A stretch of 64,000 nucleotides of DNA, taken from assembly GCA_026224825.1 (NCBI GenBank), contig JAMFRO010000084.1, forward strand, positions 1 through 64,000, in the 5' to 3' direction. A program made the position numbers and the translations under genes. This DNA comes from a bacterium (lineage in GTDB: Bacteria; Pseudomonadota; Alphaproteobacteria; Acetobacterales; Acetobacteraceae). Below, in pieces: positions 62,751 to 64,000 of this stretch; positions within the stretch are counted from its first letter, which is position 1; each line of letters starts with the position of its first letter. The notes beneath the pieces were generated by a model. It was given only the letters and a program-made list of their open reading frames with translations. It was not told the DNA's origin and searched no databases.

Positions 62751-63665
62751 TCAGCGCCAACTGGGCAACCGCGGGCTTTCCTGCATAACCGGGCGTGCGA
62801 ACACATCCGCGGCACCATGGCTCGGCGGGTAGGAGCCACGGGCGGTGAAATGCGTCACATAGGAGCGCCTGGTCAGGCTGAAATCCTTCACCGGAATGCC
62901 CTCATGCAGCAGATTGCCGTGCCAGATCAGCACATCGCCACGTTTGGGCAGAAACACCTGCTGCCGCAATGATAATCTTTCCACCTGCTCTGCCAGATAG
63001 GCGGTGAACTCCAGCACATGGCGCGGGCTCTCCGGCGTGAGAATGATGCTGCCATCGCCCCAGTCATAAGGCGGAATAAGGCCGATCTTGTGCGATCCCG
63101 GATAATAGGCGAGCGGCCCGGCATCCTCATGCACATCCTCCAGCGCGGTCCAGCTCGCCGCCAGATGCGGGATGCGGGTCTGCACGCTGACATAAGGGTA
63201 GTCGAGATGCGCCGGCTGCTGGCTGCCGCGCCAGAAGGTGAGCGACTGCAGCATGGCAGGCGGTTCCTGAAAAATATGCTCCAGGAAACCGCAGACGAAT
63301 TTGTTCATGCTCAGCCGCCGCGCGGCGAGCGACAGGCGTTCCACGCAGTTGAGCTTTATCCCCGTATGCGAGAGCGGGTCCACCGGCAGATCCCGGATCG
63401 GGTAGCGCCCGCCCTGGTGTTCCACCTCAAGCCCGAAATTCGCGCGATTCCTGCAGAGATATTCGATATCGCCAAGAAACGCATCGATCAGCCCGTCCGG
63501 CACGGCATTCTCGAAAATCACCACCCCGGTCTCGCGCCATTCCTCGAATTTCTGGCGCAGGTTGTACTCCTCAACCTTCGGCGTGTGCTTGATGTAATGC
63601 GCGATGTCGAAATGCGCCCTATCGGTCGGCAGCGGGTTAGCCAGCAAATGTGCGAGGTCTTTCAC
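62751..63665 (-). CDS. Phytanoyl-CoA dioxygenase (PhyH)-family oxygenase
   Basis: The 304-residue protein fits Fe(II)/2-oxoglutarate oxygenases of the PhyH family. The metal set is H153-x-D155 in PAHLDYPY and H254 in NLLHEG, and an Arg in LTRRSYVTHF would hold 2-oxoglutarate. The start is GTG at 63665 with AGGAG seven bases upstream. It follows tyrS by 19 bases, so it may share a transcript with it. The substrate is unknown; PhyH homologues hydroxylate many secondary metabolites. Confidence 0.88.
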   Translation of the reverse strand: MKDLAHLLANPLPTDRAHFDIAHYIKHTPKVEEYNLRQKFEEWRETGVVIFENAVPDGLIDAFLGDIEYLCRNRANFGLEVEHQGGRYPIRDLPVDPLSHTGIKLNCVERLSLAARRLSMNKFVCGFLEHIFQEPPAMLQSLTFWRGSQQPAHLDYPYVSVQTRIPHLAASWTALEDVHEDAGPLAYYPGSHKIGLIPPYDWGDGSIILTPESPRHVLEFTAYLAEQVERLSLRQQVFLPKRGDVLIWHGNLLHEGIPVKDFSLTRRSYVTHFTARGSYPPSHGAADVFARPVMQESPRLPSWR

Positions 63666-63684
63666 CGCTGTCTCCTCTTATCCT

Positions 63685-64000
63685 TTATGCACCCAGCCGC
63701 ACCAGCACGTGCTGCTTCTTGCCGGCCGATAATTTTTGCTCCGGCTTCGGCGTAATAAGCAACCCCTCATCGGTGATCACCACATCATCCAGCCTGGCGC
63801 CGCCGCCGCGGATCAACCGCCGTGCCTCGCCATTGCTGGCGGCAAGCCCCGCGCGCACCAGCAGGGCGAAGGCCGGTATCCCGCCGCCAAACTCAGCGCC
63901 CGGAATTTCAACAACCGGCAGCCCCTCACTGGCAACACCCTGCTCGAACAGTTTACGCGCCGCCTCAGCCGCCGCGTCAGCCGCAGCACGCCCGTGCGCC
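63685..64000 (-). CDS. tyrS: Tyrosyl-tRNA synthetase, 3' end only
   Basis: About 105 C-terminal residues are visible, running to a TAA at 63685-63687. The S4-type RNA-binding domain is clear in [32 protein letters not shown] and [15 protein letters not shown], as at the end of bacterial TyrS. The rest of the gene lies beyond the window edge. It is an essential enzyme charging tRNA-Tyr. Confidence 0.9.
   Translation of the reverse strand, partial: AHGRAAADAAAEAARKLFEQGVASEGLPVVEIPGAEFGGGIPAFALLVRAGLAASNGEARRLIRGGGARLDDVVITDEGLLITPKPEQKLSAGKKQHVLVRLGA

Overview
The window is GC-rich, densely packed bacterial DNA. The gene content suggests a hopanoid-making alphaproteobacterium, most likely of the family Acetobacteraceae. 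The grounds are a squalene-hopene cyclase, a three-haem AdhB-like cytochrome, an OprB-type porin, long-form indolepyruvate:ferredoxin oxidoreductase, LpxB, frequent GTG/TTG starts and GC-rich hairpin repeats at gene ends. The family is an inference from gene content; the genus cannot be told from this sequence. No rRNA, tRNA, CRISPR array, integrase or transposase gene was seen, and no gene-free stretch exceeds about 300 bases.

Layout. 1-170: a repeat element cut by the window edge. 0.17-2.0 kb (minus): a WYL regulator and isovaleryl-CoA dehydrogenase. 2.1-5.4 kb (plus): a GST and a large unrecognised 858-residue protein. 5.4-10.8 kb (minus): an operon of a 63-residue protein, HyuB, HyuA and an APH-fold phosphotransferase. 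11.0-18.1 kb (plus): Rieske ferredoxin, AraC regulator, NTF2-like protein, a lipocalin-like protein, a CPT-like kinase, SDR, cytochrome P450, SDR and [2Fe-2S] ferredoxin. 18.2 kb (minus): VOC protein. 18.8-27.6 kb (plus): amidohydrolase, Rieske oxygenase alpha subunit, 1146-residue indolepyruvate:ferredoxin oxidoreductase, KstD-like flavoprotein and SDR. 27.6-30.6 kb (minus): 3-hydroxyisobutyrate dehydrogenase, acyl-CoA dehydrogenase, alpha/beta hydrolase. 30.7-33.4 kb (plus): IclR regulator, then a P450 with an extra C-terminal domain and its ferredoxin. 33.4-38.2 kb: two TetR genes (minus) and an SDR-EmrA-EmrB efflux operon (plus). 38.2-45.9 kb (minus): OprB porin, then a Fur-box-preceded FbpA-FbpB-FbpC, beta-propeller and EfeB iron/haem operon. 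46.0-50.2 kb (plus): TPP riboswitch, thiC, a long inverted repeat and shc. 50.4-51.9 kb (minus): manC. 52.1-62.7 kb (plus): aldo/keto reductase, tyrosine phosphatase, PPK2, HisI, cytochrome c, GNAT, nitrilase-family amidase, LpxB, chemoreceptor and two small membrane proteins. 62.75-64.0 kb (minus): PhyH-family oxygenase and the 3' end of tyrS.

The first 38 kb reads as a catabolic accessory region. Oxygenases (two P450s, one Rieske oxygenase), [2Fe-2S] carriers, four SDRs, a KstD-like dehydrogenase, a hydrolase and CoA-level enzymes (indolepyruvate-type oxidoreductase, two acyl-CoA dehydrogenases, 3-hydroxyisobutyrate dehydrogenase) would suit stepwise oxidation of a hydrophobic, perhaps terpenoid or branched aromatic, substrate. 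At least five local regulators sit beside it. No ferredoxin reductase is present, so electrons must come from elsewhere. The second half is mostly core metabolism, iron uptake and envelope biogenesis.

The most unusual non-coding signals are three. A TIR-bounded hairpin element has entered the 3' end of shc and supplies its stop codon; a related element with unrelated hairpin arms lies at the window start. A 124-bp element between thiC and shc folds as RNA with many G-U pairs. The TPP riboswitch has a visible sequestor and antisequestor.
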